Source: Microbacteriaceae bacterium
Lineage (GTDB): Bacteria > Actinomycetota > Actinomycetes > Actinomycetales > Microbacteriaceae
Length of the DNA stretch: 51,872 nt
Reading direction: 5' to 3'
Assembly (NCBI GenBank): GCA_947455435.1
Contig: CANGNZ010000003.1
Span: 1-51,872 of the forward strand
The notes under the pieces were generated by a model. It was not told the origin of the DNA. It did no database searches and worked only from the letters and a program-made list of their open reading frames with translations. Every line of letters starts with the position of its first letter. Positions within the stretch are counted from its first letter, which is position 1. The translations under genes and the position numbers were made by a program. Positions 19,548-29,682 of the stretch are shown here, one piece after another.

Positions 19548-21998
19548 TTACTTGACGACGAAGTTCACAAACTTCGGAGCCGAGGCAATCTGCTGAACGA
19601 TTTCGCCGTCACCGATGGCGCGAGAAACTACTTCTGATGCAAGCGCCTTAGCAATCAGGTCTTCTTTAGTGATCTCAACAGAAACCTCGAACTTGTCACG
19701 CAGTTTTCCGTTGACTTGCACCACCGCAATGGTCGTCGACTCAACGAGCAAAGTTTCGTCAGCCTCGGGAAGAACTGCCAAAGCCACCCCGGCAGGGTGC
19801 CCTAACTTGTTCCACATGTCTTCTGCCGTGTACGGCGCAAACAACGAAACTCCGCGAGCGACAACCTCGGCTGCTTCTCTAACGGCGGGGTCTAACGGGC
19901 CAGCCTCACCATCGATTGCCTTGCGCAGCGCATTTACGAGTTCCATCAACTTGGCAACGCCGACGTTGAACTTGAAACTCTCGATAAGCGGGCCGAAGTC
20001 ACGTAAGAAGGTGTGGGTGGCCTTGCGGAGTTCTTTGTTGCCGGTGGCAAAATCGACACCAGCTTCGCTCGTTACATCGTTTGCGGTTCGCCAGGCACGG
20101 GCAAGGAACTTGGCCGAACCAGACGGTGAAACATCTGCCCAGTCGATGTCGTCTTCTGGTGGGCCGGCAAATGCCATAGTTATGCGAACCGCATCGACTC
20201 CGTGCTCATCGAGCTGCTCGCTGAGCGCAACGATGTTGCCGCGAGACTTGGACATCGCAGAACCGTTCATCAAAACCATGCCCTGGTTCAAAAGGCGGGT
20301 GAACGGTTCATCAAAGTCAACTAGCCCAATGTCGTGAAGCACCTTGGTGAAGAAACGCGCGTAAAGCAGGTGCAAGATCGCGTGAGTTACTCCGCCGACA
20401 TACTGGTCAACCGGTGCCCAATCCTTCGCCGCCTGAACCGGGAACGCCTCGGTTTCGCTGTTTGGTGACAGGAAGCGCAAGAAGTACCACGACGAGTCCA
20501 CGAAGGTGTCCATGGTGTCGGTGTCGCGCTTTGCCGCGGCGCCACAGTTTGGGCAAGAAACGTTAACCCAGTCGGTCGCTCCGCCGAGCGGGCTGGTTCC
20601 CTTAGGTTTTAGATCAAGGCCTTCAGCCGAAGGAAGCGCAACGGGTAAAGAATCGGCCGGCACAGGGACCTCGCCGCAGGCGTCACAGTGAATGATTGGA
20701 ATCGGAGTGCCCCAGTAACGCTGTCGAGAAATCAACCAGTCACGCAACCTGAAGTTCTTGGTTGCCTTTGCCTTGCCAGAAGCTTCGAGAAGCTCGATGA
20801 CCTTCGCGATTGCGTCTTTCTTGTATAAGCCGTCAAGCGGGCCAGAGTTGATGTGTGGCCCGTCGCCGGCGATGTCGTCCTCGTTGTCGACCACTACACG
20901 CAAAGGAAGGTCAAACGCCTTCGCGAATTCACCGTCACGCAAATCGTGCGCCGGAACAGCCATGATCGCGCCAGTGCCATAGTCGGCAAGCACATAGTCT
21001 GAAGCCCAGATCGGCAACTTCTCGCCGTTGACCGGGTTGATCGCATAGCGACCAAGAAACACGCCGGTCTTTTCGCGGTCGGTCGCAAGCCGTTCGATGT
21101 CGTTCGACTGTTTTACCTTGTCTAGGTAATCCTGAAATTGCATGCGCACGTCTGGAGTTGAGCCGGAGGCTAGCTCAGCAGCGAGGTCGCTGTCGGCGGC
21201 GACAACCATGAAGGTTGCACCAAACAAGGTGTCTGGGCGGGTCGTGAAGACGGTGACCGGCTCGTTGCGACCCTCGATATCGAAGGTAACCTCGGCTCCG
21301 TATGAACGGCCGATCCAGTTGCGCTGCATTGAAAGCACCTTCGAAGGCCAGTTGCCTTCGAGTGTGTCTAGATCATCGAGCAGGCGGTCGGCGTACTCGG
21401 TCACCTTGAAGTACCACTGGGTCAAGGTTTTCTTCGTAGCAACCGAGTCACAACGCTCGCAGAGTCCTTGCACAACCTGCTCGTTAGCCAAAACCGTTTG
21501 GCAAGAAGGGCACCAGTTGACGGCAGAGTTTTTACGGTAGGCGAGCCCGCGTTTGTAGAACTCGAGAAACAGCCACTGATTCCAGCGGTAGTAAATCTGA
21601 TCTGAAGTAACTAGGACGCGATCCCAGTCGAACGAGCAAGCGTAGCGACGCATCGACGAACGTTGCTGGGCGATGTTGTCGTAGGTCCAACCACGAGGGT
21701 CCAAGCCGCGCTTAATGGCCGCGTTTTCGGCCGGAAGCCCAAAGGAGTCCCAACCGATAGGGTGCATGACGTTGTAGCCACGAAGGACCCAGTAGCGGGA
21801 AATTACATCACCAAGCGCGTAAGCCTCCGCGTGCCCCATGTGAAGGTCGCCCGAAGGGTATGGGAACATGTCGAGAACATATTTCTTTGGGCGAGGATCG
21901 CCCTCAACGCCAGAGTTGAAAGGCTTCAGTTCATCCCAAACCGGTAGCCAGCGGTCTTGGATTGCGAATACGTCGTATTCGTTCTCTTGCTCGGTCAT
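19548..21998 (-). CDS. leuS: Leucyl-tRNA synthetase
   Basis: Class I aminoacyl-tRNA synthetase (816 aa). The HIGH-type motif is HMGH near residue 57, and the KMSKS-type motif reads AMSKSRGN around residue 580. The editing (CP1) domain contains the threonine-rich [15 protein letters not shown] segment that clears misactivated amino acids. Paired cysteines (CPSC, CERC) form the zinc insertion. Start ATG with GAG upstream. Downstream comEA may be co-transcribed. Together with leuA it represents the leucine theme of the window, but the genes are not physically linked. Confidence 0.97.
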   Translation of the reverse strand: MTEQENEYDVFAIQDRWLPVWDELKPFNSGVEGDPRPKKYVLDMFPYPSGDLHMGHAEAYALGDVISRYWVLRGYNVMHPIGWDSFGLPAENAAIKRGLDPRGWTYDNIAQQRSSMRRYACSFDWDRVLVTSDQIYYRWNQWLFLEFYKRGLAYRKNSAVNWCPSCQTVLANEQVVQGLCERCDSVATKKTLTQWYFKVTEYADRLLDDLDTLEGNWPSKVLSMQRNWIGRSYGAEVTFDIEGRNEPVTVFTTRPDTLFGATFMVVAADSDLAAELASGSTPDVRMQFQDYLDKVKQSNDIERLATDREKTGVFLGRYAINPVNGEKLPIWASDYVLADYGTGAIMAVPAHDLRDGEFAKAFDLPLRVVVDNEDDIAGDGPHINSGPLDGLYKKDAIAKVIELLEASGKAKATKNFRLRDWLISRQRYWGTPIPIIHCDACGEVPVPADSLPVALPSAEGLDLKPKGTSPLGGATDWVNVSCPNCGAAAKRDTDTMDTFVDSSWYFLRFLSPNSETEAFPVQAAKDWAPVDQYVGGVTHAILHLLYARFFTKVLHDIGLVDFDEPFTRLLNQGMVLMNGSAMSKSRGNIVALSEQLDEHGVDAVRITMAFAGPPEDDIDWADVSPSGSAKFLARAWRTANDVTSEAGVDFATGNKELRKATHTFLRDFGPLIESFKFNVGVAKLMELVNALRKAIDGEAGPLDPAVREAAEVVARGVSLFAPYTAEDMWNKLGHPAGVALAVLPEADETLLVESTTIAVVQVNGKLRDKFEVSVEITKEDLIAKALASEVVSRAIGDGEIVQQIASAPKFVNFVVK

Positions 21999-22036
21999 TT
22001 ACTCAACTCTTCAAAGGTTTTGGGAACCCTTCAAGA

Positions 22037-23305
22037 TTACCAAGACCAAGGGTCTTCAAGCCCCAGTGCCTCTAAGAGAGCCTTTGCTTTCAAATGGGTT
22101 TCTTCAAGTTCTTCTGCCGGCACAGAGTCCGAGGTGATGCCCCCACCGATACCAATGCGCACTCCGCCCGATTCGAAAACGATTGTGCGAATCACCATGC
22201 CAAGGTCAACAGATCCGTCAACGCCCAAGTAACCGATTGCGCCAGAATATGCCCCGCGCTCCCCTGCCTCGAGTTTTTCAATGATCTCCATGGCTCGCAC
22301 CTTTGGAGCACCCGTCATCGAGCCACCAGGAAATGCCGCCGTTATAGCATCAAGTTGGGTTTTGTCGCTTCGAAGTTGACCCACCACCGTACTCACCAAC
22401 TGGTGAACGGTCTTGTATGTCTCTACCTCAAACAGTTTTGGCACCCCAACGGATGCGGCATCGCAGACCTGGCCGATGTCGTTTCGCATGAGGTCGACAA
22501 TCATGAGATTTTCGGCACGTTCTTTGACGTTGTTGCCCAACTCCTGAGCCAGCGCGGCATCTCTAACCGGGTCTGCATCGCGCCGCCTGGTTCCTTTTAT
22601 TGGTTTTGACAACACCAAACCGTCGGCGGTCACGCGCAAAAACTGTTCGGGCGATGTGCAGACGATGGTTCGATCACCAAGTTTTAGATAGGTTGCGTAG
22701 GGTGTTGGGTTTAGCGCTCTGAGGCGAAAAAAGGTCTCGAGCGGATCCGCTCCACCCGAAGCGGTCAGCTCGTTGGTCAAGCAAAGTTGATAAACGTCGC
22801 CGGCTGCAATGTGCCGCTGAGCCTGCTCGATCAACTCAAGGTAGCGCGTTGGCGAGTGGCGAAGAGTCGGATTTTTGAGAGAAGACGATGCGTGGGAGTT
22901 GCGATAGGCGGCAGTCTCGCCTCCAACCAGAGCGAGTCGCAAGAGCGCGGCTTGAACCCAATGGTCGAACCCGGCCTTGTCTTCGAAATAGCCGATAAAC
23001 CAGATGTGGCGACTTTCGTGGTCGAACACCAGCGCCCTATCAACTTGCAAGAAGCCGTCATGCTTTGATTCGTAACCGAAAACCCCGACCAAACCCGGCC
23101 TGAAGGAGAAAGGTGCGTCAACAAACTCGTCGGATGTTTTTAGGTCAACCACCAACCCTTCGCGCCCCGAACCGATCACGCTGAAGCGATCTTCAACAGA
23201 ATGCTCGCGATCTAGCCAAAACGCCAGTTGGTCTTTTGCGTGCAAAGTAACAAAGGCATCGGCTGGCGCCGTCCATCCTTCTAGCCGTTCACAGTGGAGC
23301 CGCAC
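22037..23305 (-). CDS. pabB: Aminodeoxychorismate synthase component I
   Basis: Chorismate-utilising enzyme (422 aa) that, with a glutaminase partner, makes 4-amino-4-deoxychorismate for folate. The C-terminal chorismate-binding domain is clear (GTRRRDADPVRDAALAQEL, ENLMIVDLMRNDIG, PGGSMTGAPKVRAMEII). I use the GTG at 23305 with AAAGG upstream; an earlier in-frame ATG at 23386 would overlap the divergent pabC. The neighbouring pabC argues for PabB rather than TrpE. No PabA glutaminase is in the window. Confidence 0.88.
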   Translation of the reverse strand: MRLHCERLEGWTAPADAFVTLHAKDQLAFWLDREHSVEDRFSVIGSGREGLVVDLKTSDEFVDAPFSFRPGLVGVFGYESKHDGFLQVDRALVFDHESRHIWFIGYFEDKAGFDHWVQAALLRLALVGGETAAYRNSHASSSLKNPTLRHSPTRYLELIEQAQRHIAAGDVYQLCLTNELTASGGADPLETFFRLRALNPTPYATYLKLGDRTIVCTSPEQFLRVTADGLVLSKPIKGTRRRDADPVRDAALAQELGNNVKERAENLMIVDLMRNDIGQVCDAASVGVPKLFEVETYKTVHQLVSTVVGQLRSDKTQLDAITAAFPGGSMTGAPKVRAMEIIEKLEAGERGAYSGAIGYLGVDGSVDLGMVIRTIVFESGGVRIGIGGGITSDSVPAEELEETHLKAKALLEALGLEDPWSW

Positions 23306-23350
23306 GCTAGCCTTTCGTCTCGTTTGGTAAAAACACACTCGAGCAGACAA

Positions 23351-23362
23351 TAGATTATTACC
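23351..23362 (+). promoter_or_regulatory. Leaderless-type promoter of pabC
   Basis: TAGATT (23351-23356) lies exactly six bases before the pabC GTG, which would be the first transcribed base. No Shine-Dalgarno precedes the GTG. There is no good -35 at 17-18 bases; a TTGGTA sits 21 bases upstream. Inference from spacing. Confidence 0.45.
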
Positions 23363-24154
23363 GTGGATTTCGGGCAGTTTTACCAATACAAGAATGGCAC
23401 TCTAGCGGCCATTTCTGAGCCCGCTGAGCAAGAAGTCGGACTTGCGGTTGCAGATTCGTTCTTGGTCGAAAACGGCGCAATGCGCGGACGCAAACTTCAT
23501 GAAGAGCGCTTCAAAGCGGGTGTGGCGGCCACTTCACCCGAATATCTTGACGAACTCGATGACTTTCTAAAAATGGCCTTCGCATTAATCCCACGAACTG
23601 GCCGGTGGTTTCCGCGATTCGAGCTGCACCTTGGAACAAAGGCGCCCAATCAGCTCTACTTCAGAGTCCGCAAAGCACCTGAACCTTTGGGTGATGCAAC
23701 CGTCTGGACCTTGCCAGAGCCGGACCCGCGATTGAACCCAACCATCAAAGGTCCAGACCTTAGCCTTGGGCAACAGCTTCGGCGCAAGGCAAACATTCAA
23801 GGCGCCGACGAGGCGATTTTATTAGACACCAACGGTCACATCAGCGAGGGTGCACTCAGTTCATTGGTTTGGTGGCGAGGTGAAATGTTGTGTGCTCCTG
23901 GTGACTCGATTGCCTGGCTTCCGAGCGTTACCCGCACGATCGTCCTGGACATCGCAAAACAAATTGGTTTGGCGGTTCAATTTGAAGAGGCGACGCCTGC
24001 AAGCCTGATAGGTTGCGAAGTTTGGCTTCTAAGCGCACTAAACGGAATACGCGTTGTTAGGCATTGGGTTGATTTGGGCGGCGAACTTTCTCAAGCAACA
24101 CATTCAGAAACCTTCGCTCGACGACTTCGACTTTTTAGCGAACAGTTGAGCTGA
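23363..24154 (+). CDS. pabC: Aminodeoxychorismate lyase-like class IV aminotransferase
   Basis: PLP enzyme of fold type IV (263 aa). The PabC role is to release pyruvate from aminodeoxychorismate, giving p-aminobenzoate. The block GADEAILLDTNGHISEGALS is characteristic of the family, and a lysine in TIKGPD is the likely PLP lysine, though less certain. Branched-chain or D-amino-acid aminotransferase activity cannot be excluded from sequence, but divergence from pabB favours PabC. Its 3' end overlaps the convergent cydC by 20 bases. Confidence 0.82.
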   Translation: MDFGQFYQYKNGTLAAISEPAEQEVGLAVADSFLVENGAMRGRKLHEERFKAGVAATSPEYLDELDDFLKMAFALIPRTGRWFPRFELHLGTKAPNQLYFRVRKAPEPLGDATVWTLPEPDPRLNPTIKGPDLSLGQQLRRKANIQGADEAILLDTNGHISEGALSSLVWWRGEMLCAPGDSIAWLPSVTRTIVLDIAKQIGLAVQFEEATPASLIGCEVWLLSALNGIRVVRHWVDLGGELSQATHSETFARRLRLFSEQLS

Positions 24155-25739
24155 TATTCACGGCTTGGTCGCAATAAACCACCAAGTCAGGGTCGTGCGT
24201 GATGAGTATCACGGACTTGCCCTCAGCCTGCGAGGCAGAGACCAGCTCTGAAACCAATCGATGGGCTAAGTCGCGATCTAGTGCCGCGGTTGGTTCATCA
24301 AGAATGACCAAGTTTCTACCAGAGAGCAACACGCGTGCCAAACCGAGCCGACTGACTTCACCACCTGAAAGAAACTTGCCGTTTTCACCAACTTCGGTTG
24401 CCAGGCCATCACGGAGTTCTAGCGCCTGCCAAAGTCCAACTTTCGCCAACACTTCGATTAGTTCACAGTCGCTTGCCTGGGGCTTTGCGATCCTGAGGTT
24501 TGCCTCGACCGTGCCTATGAGAACACTCGAGTTTTGCTCGACAAGACCGATCTCTTTGCGAAGCGAACCGTGCGCATAATCATCGATTGGCAACCCGTTC
24601 AACAACACTCCGCCATTCGATGGCAAAAAGCCTACGAGTACGTTTGCGAGGGTTGATTTGCCCGAGCCACTCCTACCCACCAAAGCTAGCGACGAGTTTT
24701 TCGAGAGAGTCAAGTCAGGCAATTTCAGTTCAAAACCATCTTCGAAGCGCACACTCGCGTTTGAACAGCTGAGTGACTGAAACGGTCCGAGCTCCTTCAC
24801 CCCCGAGGGCTTTGCAGGTTCAAGCGCCAAAACTTCGTCGATGCGCAATTTACTTGCTCGATAACGCCTATAGGCGGAAATCGCAGGCAACTCGAGTTGA
24901 AAGAACTCAAAAACCACAACCGGCAATAAAACAAGGCTTGCCAGGTAAACACGGTCGAGCGAACCTGCTTGAACGGCTTGTGCACCAAGCAATGCAGCAA
25001 CTAGCTGCGAAATTGCGAGACCGATCACCAAAACAGATCCGGCCAAACCTGAAGCCCTAGCGGCACGTTTTTCAATCTTCACTAATTCGGCACTCTGCTG
25101 AGAAATAGATCGTTCGACGCCTTCTGCCCAGCCGAACGCCATGAATAAATCTGCGCGTTCGCTCGCATCGATTAGAGACGAATACAGAGCAGCTCGTTGA
25201 GTCGAGACCAAGGCTTGCCCGGCAGAGCCAGTCAGATAGCCAACTATCAATGCCGAAGCAAAACTCGAATACATTAGGGCGAGAAATGCCAACCCTAAGC
25301 TGGGCAACAACCACAAGACAATGCCAGACACCAAAGCGGTGGCAACAACTGATTGCACCAATCCTGGCAAGACTCGTAATTGAAGATTTTGCAGTTCGTC
25401 GACGTCGTCAACCAGTCGCGCGACAAGGTCGCCTCTGCCAAACCTTCGAAGGCCAAGCGGTGCGATCGGTTCGAGTTTCTTGAATACGCGAACGCGTAAC
25501 GATTGCAATAGCTTGAACGCAGAATCGTGCAGCAGAAGTCGTTCGGTGTATCTGAAACCAGCGCGCCCTATGGCAAAAGCGCGAACCATTACCACGAGAG
25601 TCATCAACATCATGATCGGAACGTGAGTTGCTGCCTTAGAAATCAGCAACGTCGAAGCGCCGAGTAACAAGACAGAGCTGATGGCTTGGAGAGAAGAAGC
25701 CACAAAGCCAAGACGTTTACGCAATTTCAACCACCACAT
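24135..25739 (-). CDS. cydC: Thiol ABC exporter subunit CydC
   Basis: Half-transporter (534 aa) with an N-terminal membrane domain and a C-terminal ATPase: Walker A GRSGSGKST, signature LSGGEVSRLGLAR, Walker B LVILDEPTAALD. CydDC heterodimers export cysteine/glutathione or influence haem and redox balance needed to assemble cytochrome bd. The start overlaps the end of cydD by 23 bases, so translation is coupled. It is last in cydABDC. In some actinobacteria cydD and cydC are fused; here they are separate. Confidence 0.92.
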   Translation of the reverse strand: MWWLKLRKRLGFVASSLQAISSVLLLGASTLLISKAATHVPIMMLMTLVVMVRAFAIGRAGFRYTERLLLHDSAFKLLQSLRVRVFKKLEPIAPLGLRRFGRGDLVARLVDDVDELQNLQLRVLPGLVQSVVATALVSGIVLWLLPSLGLAFLALMYSSFASALIVGYLTGSAGQALVSTQRAALYSSLIDASERADLFMAFGWAEGVERSISQQSAELVKIEKRAARASGLAGSVLVIGLAISQLVAALLGAQAVQAGSLDRVYLASLVLLPVVVFEFFQLELPAISAYRRYRASKLRIDEVLALEPAKPSGVKELGPFQSLSCSNASVRFEDGFELKLPDLTLSKNSSLALVGRSGSGKSTLANVLVGFLPSNGGVLLNGLPIDDYAHGSLRKEIGLVEQNSSVLIGTVEANLRIAKPQASDCELIEVLAKVGLWQALELRDGLATEVGENGKFLSGGEVSRLGLARVLLSGRNLVILDEPTAALDRDLAHRLVSELVSASQAEGKSVILITHDPDLVVYCDQAVNISSTVR

Positions 25740-27201
25740 CGGCGAGAGGCAAATAATCTTTTTCGTGGCTAATCACCACGACGCGCACGCCCTCGCGAGA
25801 GAGTTTGCGCAAGTTCTGCCTGATTTTTGAAGCCGTTGAAAGGTCTACAGAGGCAGTTGGTTCGTCGAGCAGTAAATACTCAAGAGAATTCAGCTTTAGG
25901 CGGTAATAGGCTCGTGCGAGATTTACTCGCGCCGCCTCACCACCTGAAAGATTCTCAACGTTGAGGGTCGCGAACTCAGATATCTGAGCGAACTCGAGGG
26001 CTTCATTCAACAAAGATTTTTGGGCAACCGAGAACCCTGAAACATTTTCGACAACCGAACCCGCACCAAGTTTTGGCTGTTGAGGCATCCAAGCAACCAA
26101 TTTTCGTCGAGATTCAGCGGTTGCGCCCATCCAAGCGAATCGTGACTGCTCGGGAGCGAAACCCAGCAGCTCTCCGAAAAGTGAAGACTTTCCCGCGCCC
26201 GAAGGGCCGTGGATTAGGGTCAAACCCTCCCCTAGCTCGAATGGTTCACTTTTCTGAATACTGGGGTCAGCCGGCTCGCTCAAATACTCGAGGACGCCCG
26301 CTGCGGCTGCGACACCTTCACTCGCAGCATGAAAATTAGCCCCGACGGCGCGTAGCGGTAGAAATACTTCAGGGGCGAGAATCAACAAAAATAAAGCAAC
26401 ACCAAACGGAATTTGTGAATTGACTAGGCGCATGCCGATAGAAACTGCGATTAGCGCGACCGAAAGACTTGCGATTAGTTCTAGCGTGAAGCCTGAAAGA
26501 AAAGAGATCCGAAGTACCTTCATGGTTCGTATTCTCAAGTCGTTTGAAACCTCAGCGATAGTGGTTTCCTGCTTTTTTGCCCGCCCGAAAAGCCTAAGCG
26601 TGCCAAGAGCCTTCAAAATTTCTGCAAAGTGGCCGGCAAGTCTTGAGAGTGATTCAAATTGTTTTTTTTGAAGTTCGGCGGTTGCCCACCCAATCAGAAC
26701 CATGAACAGCGGAATCAGTGGAACGGTAGCCAAAAGTGTGATGCCGCTGGCCAGGTCTGTCAACCAAAACACTGCGATAAGGATCGGAGTAACTATCGCT
26801 GTATAAACAAGCTGCGGGAGGTATTTTGCGAAGTAAGGATCCAACGCGTCTAGACCGCGCCCCGCTAATACTCCGAGTTCGGCGGATGATCGGCTGGGGT
26901 TGATCCAACTCGCCTTTACAAGTCTCGAACGAAGTTCTTGCTTCGCCGAGCTTGCAGCCCTAACCGCCAAGAACTCTTGGAGCCAAGACTGCAGAAACTT
27001 AAAGCCAACAGCCGCTAAAAACATAGGCAGAAGGGCCGGCGAAACCTTGTTGCCGTCAAAAACAGATGCGACAAACGCACTGACCGTGTAGGCCAATGCG
27101 ATTGTCGCAGTGGTCCCCGCCAAAGCCAGGGCGGTCAAAGCCAGAATTAACCAGCGAACCGCCCCAGCTTGAGCAAGAAGCCTTGGGTCGAGTGGCTTAA
27201 T
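25717..27201 (-). CDS. cydD: Thiol ABC exporter subunit CydD, apparent ATT start
   Basis: Partner half-transporter of CydC with membrane domain, Walker A GPSGAGKSS, signature LSGGEAARVNLAR and LLLDEPTASVD. The first standard start codon in frame is a TTG at 27138, but that would cut off an upstream in-frame stretch reading IKPLDPRLLAQAGAVRWLIL, which matches the expected CydD N-terminus (KPxDPRLL). No ATG, GTG or TTG occurs between that stretch and the in-frame TGA upstream. I therefore place the start at ATT (27201), overlapping the cydB stop as ATTAA; a CTG four codons earlier is the alternative. The protein is then 494 aa. Confidence 0.85.
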   Translation of the reverse strand: MKPLDPRLLAQAGAVRWLILALTALALAGTTATIALAYTVSAFVASVFDGNKVSPALLPMFLAAVGFKFLQSWLQEFLAVRAASSAKQELRSRLVKASWINPSRSSAELGVLAGRGLDALDPYFAKYLPQLVYTAIVTPILIAVFWLTDLASGITLLATVPLIPLFMVLIGWATAELQKKQFESLSRLAGHFAEILKALGTLRLFGRAKKQETTIAEVSNDLRIRTMKVLRISFLSGFTLELIASLSVALIAVSIGMRLVNSQIPFGVALFLLILAPEVFLPLRAVGANFHAASEGVAAAAGVLEYLSEPADPSIQKSEPFELGEGLTLIHGPSGAGKSSLFGELLGFAPEQSRFAWMGATAESRRKLVAWMPQQPKLGAGSVVENVSGFSVAQKSLLNEALEFAQISEFATLNVENLSGGEAARVNLARAYYRLKLNSLEYLLLDEPTASVDLSTASKIRQNLRKLSREGVRVVVISHEKDYLPLADVVVEIA

Positions 27202-28201
27202 GACTGCCAGCCGGGATCGATTTGCGGCTCACACGTTTTTTGAAGACCCAGTAGGTCCAGCCTTGGTAAACGAGCACTAGTGGCAAAGAGAACACAACAA
27301 CCCATGTCATAACGGTGAGTGTGTACGGGCTCGATGACGCATTTGCAATGCTCAAGGTTCCGGCTGGGTCGGTACTCGAAGGTAAAACGTTAGGGAACAA
27401 GGCGCTGAATAGCGCTCCGACAGCAGTCGCGATGGTTAGAGCCAAGAGGCTAAATGAGATTCCCTCGCGACCCTTGAAGTTTGCCCAGAGCGCGGCGACC
27501 AAAGCTAAGGCCGCTACGAGAGTCAAAATCAAACCTATGACGCTAAAGTGCGCAAATAGTGTCCAAAGCAAGAAGCTGGCAGCCAATACGACTGTGATGA
27601 GCCCCACTCGAGTTGCCCAGGCGCGAGCACGAGCACGAATGTCGCCGTCGGTTTTTAGGCTGATGAACACAAGACCGTAGGTGAAGAACAAGGTCAGTGT
27701 TACCAAACCACCGAGTAAACCGTATGGGTTTAGCAAAGTGAATAGGTCACCGGTGAAGTTGTGCTTCGCGTCTAGTGGGACACCCTCGACGATGTTGGCA
27801 AACGCGACACCCCAGAGCAAAGCCGGGATAACAGATCCGGCAAAGATCATCCAGTCGAAGGTTTTGCGCCACTTATCCGACTCACCTTTTCCGCGATATT
27901 CAAATGAGACACCGCGGGCGATTAGCGCGAGAAGAATGAGCAGGAGGGCTAGATAGAAGCCACTGAATAGCGATGCGTACCAGTCAGGGAAAGCGGCAAA
28001 CAGGCTTGCACCAGCTACCAACACCCAGGTTTCGTTCATGTCCCAAACAGGGCCAATGGTATTTATTAGTACACGCTTGTCGATGTCGTCTTTAGCCAGG
28101 AACGGTAGAGCCATCCCTACGCCGAAGTCGAAACCATCGAGAATGAAGTAGCCGATGAAAAGTACACCGACAATCAGGAACCAAATTTCGTTTAGTTGCA
28201 T
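27197..28201 (-). CDS. cydB: Cytochrome bd ubiquinol/menaquinol oxidase subunit II
   Basis: Integral membrane subunit (334 aa, about eight or nine hydrophobic segments) of the high-affinity bd terminal oxidase. The opening MQLNEIWFLIVGVLFIGYF is typical, with GFDFGVG and WDMNETWVLVAGASLFAAFP further in. ATG start 18 bases after cydA. Its stop codon overlaps the proposed cydD start. Confidence 0.96.
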   Translation of the reverse strand: MQLNEIWFLIVGVLFIGYFILDGFDFGVGMALPFLAKDDIDKRVLINTIGPVWDMNETWVLVAGASLFAAFPDWYASLFSGFYLALLLILLALIARGVSFEYRGKGESDKWRKTFDWMIFAGSVIPALLWGVAFANIVEGVPLDAKHNFTGDLFTLLNPYGLLGGLVTLTLFFTYGLVFISLKTDGDIRARARAWATRVGLITVVLAASFLLWTLFAHFSVIGLILTLVAALALVAALWANFKGREGISFSLLALTIATAVGALFSALFPNVLPSSTDPAGTLSIANASSSPYTLTVMTWVVVFSLPLVLVYQGWTYWVFKKRVSRKSIPAGSH

Positions 28202-28219
28202 TATTTTTCTCTCCCGTTC

Positions 28220-29602
28220 CTAGTAGGCAACAGCCAGTTTGTCATCGTCTTTTTCGTCGACTTCATCGACGGGGCCAGACTGTGCGGTGCGTTTTAGAAG
28301 CTTGAATTCAACTACGGCAAGAACGCTGTAGATCGCTATAAATGAAAGCAACGAAATCCAAACTTCGAGAGCTGACACGTTAGGTGACACCGCGTCAGCG
28401 GTCTTGAAGAGACCAAACACAATCCAAGGTTGGCGACCCATTTCGGTAAATAGCCAGCCGACTGAGATTGCTAGAACTGGTAGCGGAGCAGCCCAAATCG
28501 CTACTCGCCAGACCCAACCGGGTAGCGAGATTCGCCCCTTGCGTGTGAGCCAAAGCCCAACGACAGCGATAAGTCCACTGAGAGCTCCTAGTCCAATCAT
28601 CCAGCGGAATGACCAGTAGGTGAGCCAGATGATTGGCATATAGTTGCCGGCACCGTAGTGGGCGACGTACTGCGCTTGCAGGTCGTTCAAGCCTTCAACC
28701 TTGCCGTTCCAGTCGTGTGTTGAGAGAAACGACAGCAGGTTTGGGATACGGATCGAGAAGATTTCGCTTGAGCCGTCTGGCGTACCCCAAGAGAAAATCG
28801 AGAATGATGCTGGTGCAGATGTGTTGTAGAGCGCTTCTGCGGCGGCCATTTTCATCGGCTGAGTGTTCACCATTGCAATTCCGAGCGAGTCACCCGAAAG
28901 CATCGTGCCAACTAGCCCGACAAGAGTTGTCCAGAGTCCGAGTCGAAGCGATGAGCGCATGGCTTCAACGAACTGCGAACGCTTCAAGTGGTATGCCGAG
29001 ATCGAGACCATAACCGCTCCTGCAAACATCAACGATGCCGTTACGGTGTGTGGGAATTGGTTGAGCGCAATAACGTTTGTCACCACAGCACCGATGTCGG
29101 TTAGGGTTGGGCGACCGGTTGCTGGGTTGATTTCGTAACCAACTGGGTGTTGCATGAATGCGTTTGCCGCCAAGATGAAGTACGCCGAGAGCAGTACGCC
29201 GACAACAGTCATCCAGATGGTCACCAGGTGGATTCGCTTTGAAAGGCGTTTCCAACCGAAAATCCATAGACCGATAAACGTCGACTCAAAGAAGAATGCG
29301 ATTAGACCTTCCATAGCCAACGGGGCGCCGAAGATGTCTCCGACAAACCGTGAGTATTCGCTCCAGTTCATACCGAATTGGAATTCTTGGACGATTCCGG
29401 TGACGACACCCATCGCGAAGTTGATCAGAAAGATTTTTCCGAAGAACTTTGTGAGCTTTAGATACTTCTCGTTATTGGTTCGGTACCAAGCGGTTTGCAT
29501 CAATGCAACCAGGACGACCATGCCAATGGTGAGTGGCACAAACAAGAAGTGATAAACGGTAGTGATACCAAATTGCCATCTGGCAAGGTCTAGTGCGCTC
29601 AA
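28220..29602 (-). CDS. cydA: Cytochrome bd oxidase subunit I
   Basis: Catalytic haem subunit (460 aa) of the bd quinol oxidase, used for respiration at low oxygen. Candidate haem ligands are visible: His18 in TVYHFLF, the histidine of NQFPHTVTA near residue 185, and the Met/Arg region GRQPW near 360. The Q-loop is the short form typical of Gram-positive bacteria. The start is TTG with a good AGAAGGA Shine-Dalgarno five bases upstream. A possible promoter on the minus strand is TTGCTT, 17 bases, TACAAA (about 29667-29639), with a palindrome just upstream. Confidence 0.97.
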   Translation of the reverse strand: MSALDLARWQFGITTVYHFLFVPLTIGMVVLVALMQTAWYRTNNEKYLKLTKFFGKIFLINFAMGVVTGIVQEFQFGMNWSEYSRFVGDIFGAPLAMEGLIAFFFESTFIGLWIFGWKRLSKRIHLVTIWMTVVGVLLSAYFILAANAFMQHPVGYEINPATGRPTLTDIGAVVTNVIALNQFPHTVTASLMFAGAVMVSISAYHLKRSQFVEAMRSSLRLGLWTTLVGLVGTMLSGDSLGIAMVNTQPMKMAAAEALYNTSAPASFSIFSWGTPDGSSEIFSIRIPNLLSFLSTHDWNGKVEGLNDLQAQYVAHYGAGNYMPIIWLTYWSFRWMIGLGALSGLIAVVGLWLTRKGRISLPGWVWRVAIWAAPLPVLAISVGWLFTEMGRQPWIVFGLFKTADAVSPNVSALEVWISLLSFIAIYSVLAVVEFKLLKRTAQSGPVDEVDEKDDDKLAVAY

Positions 29603-29682
29603 CGCAGTCCTTCTCTCCGCAGAACTTTGCCTGCAGAATCATTTGTATCCGAACGAGTTTCAAAAAGCAACAAAGGTGAACC

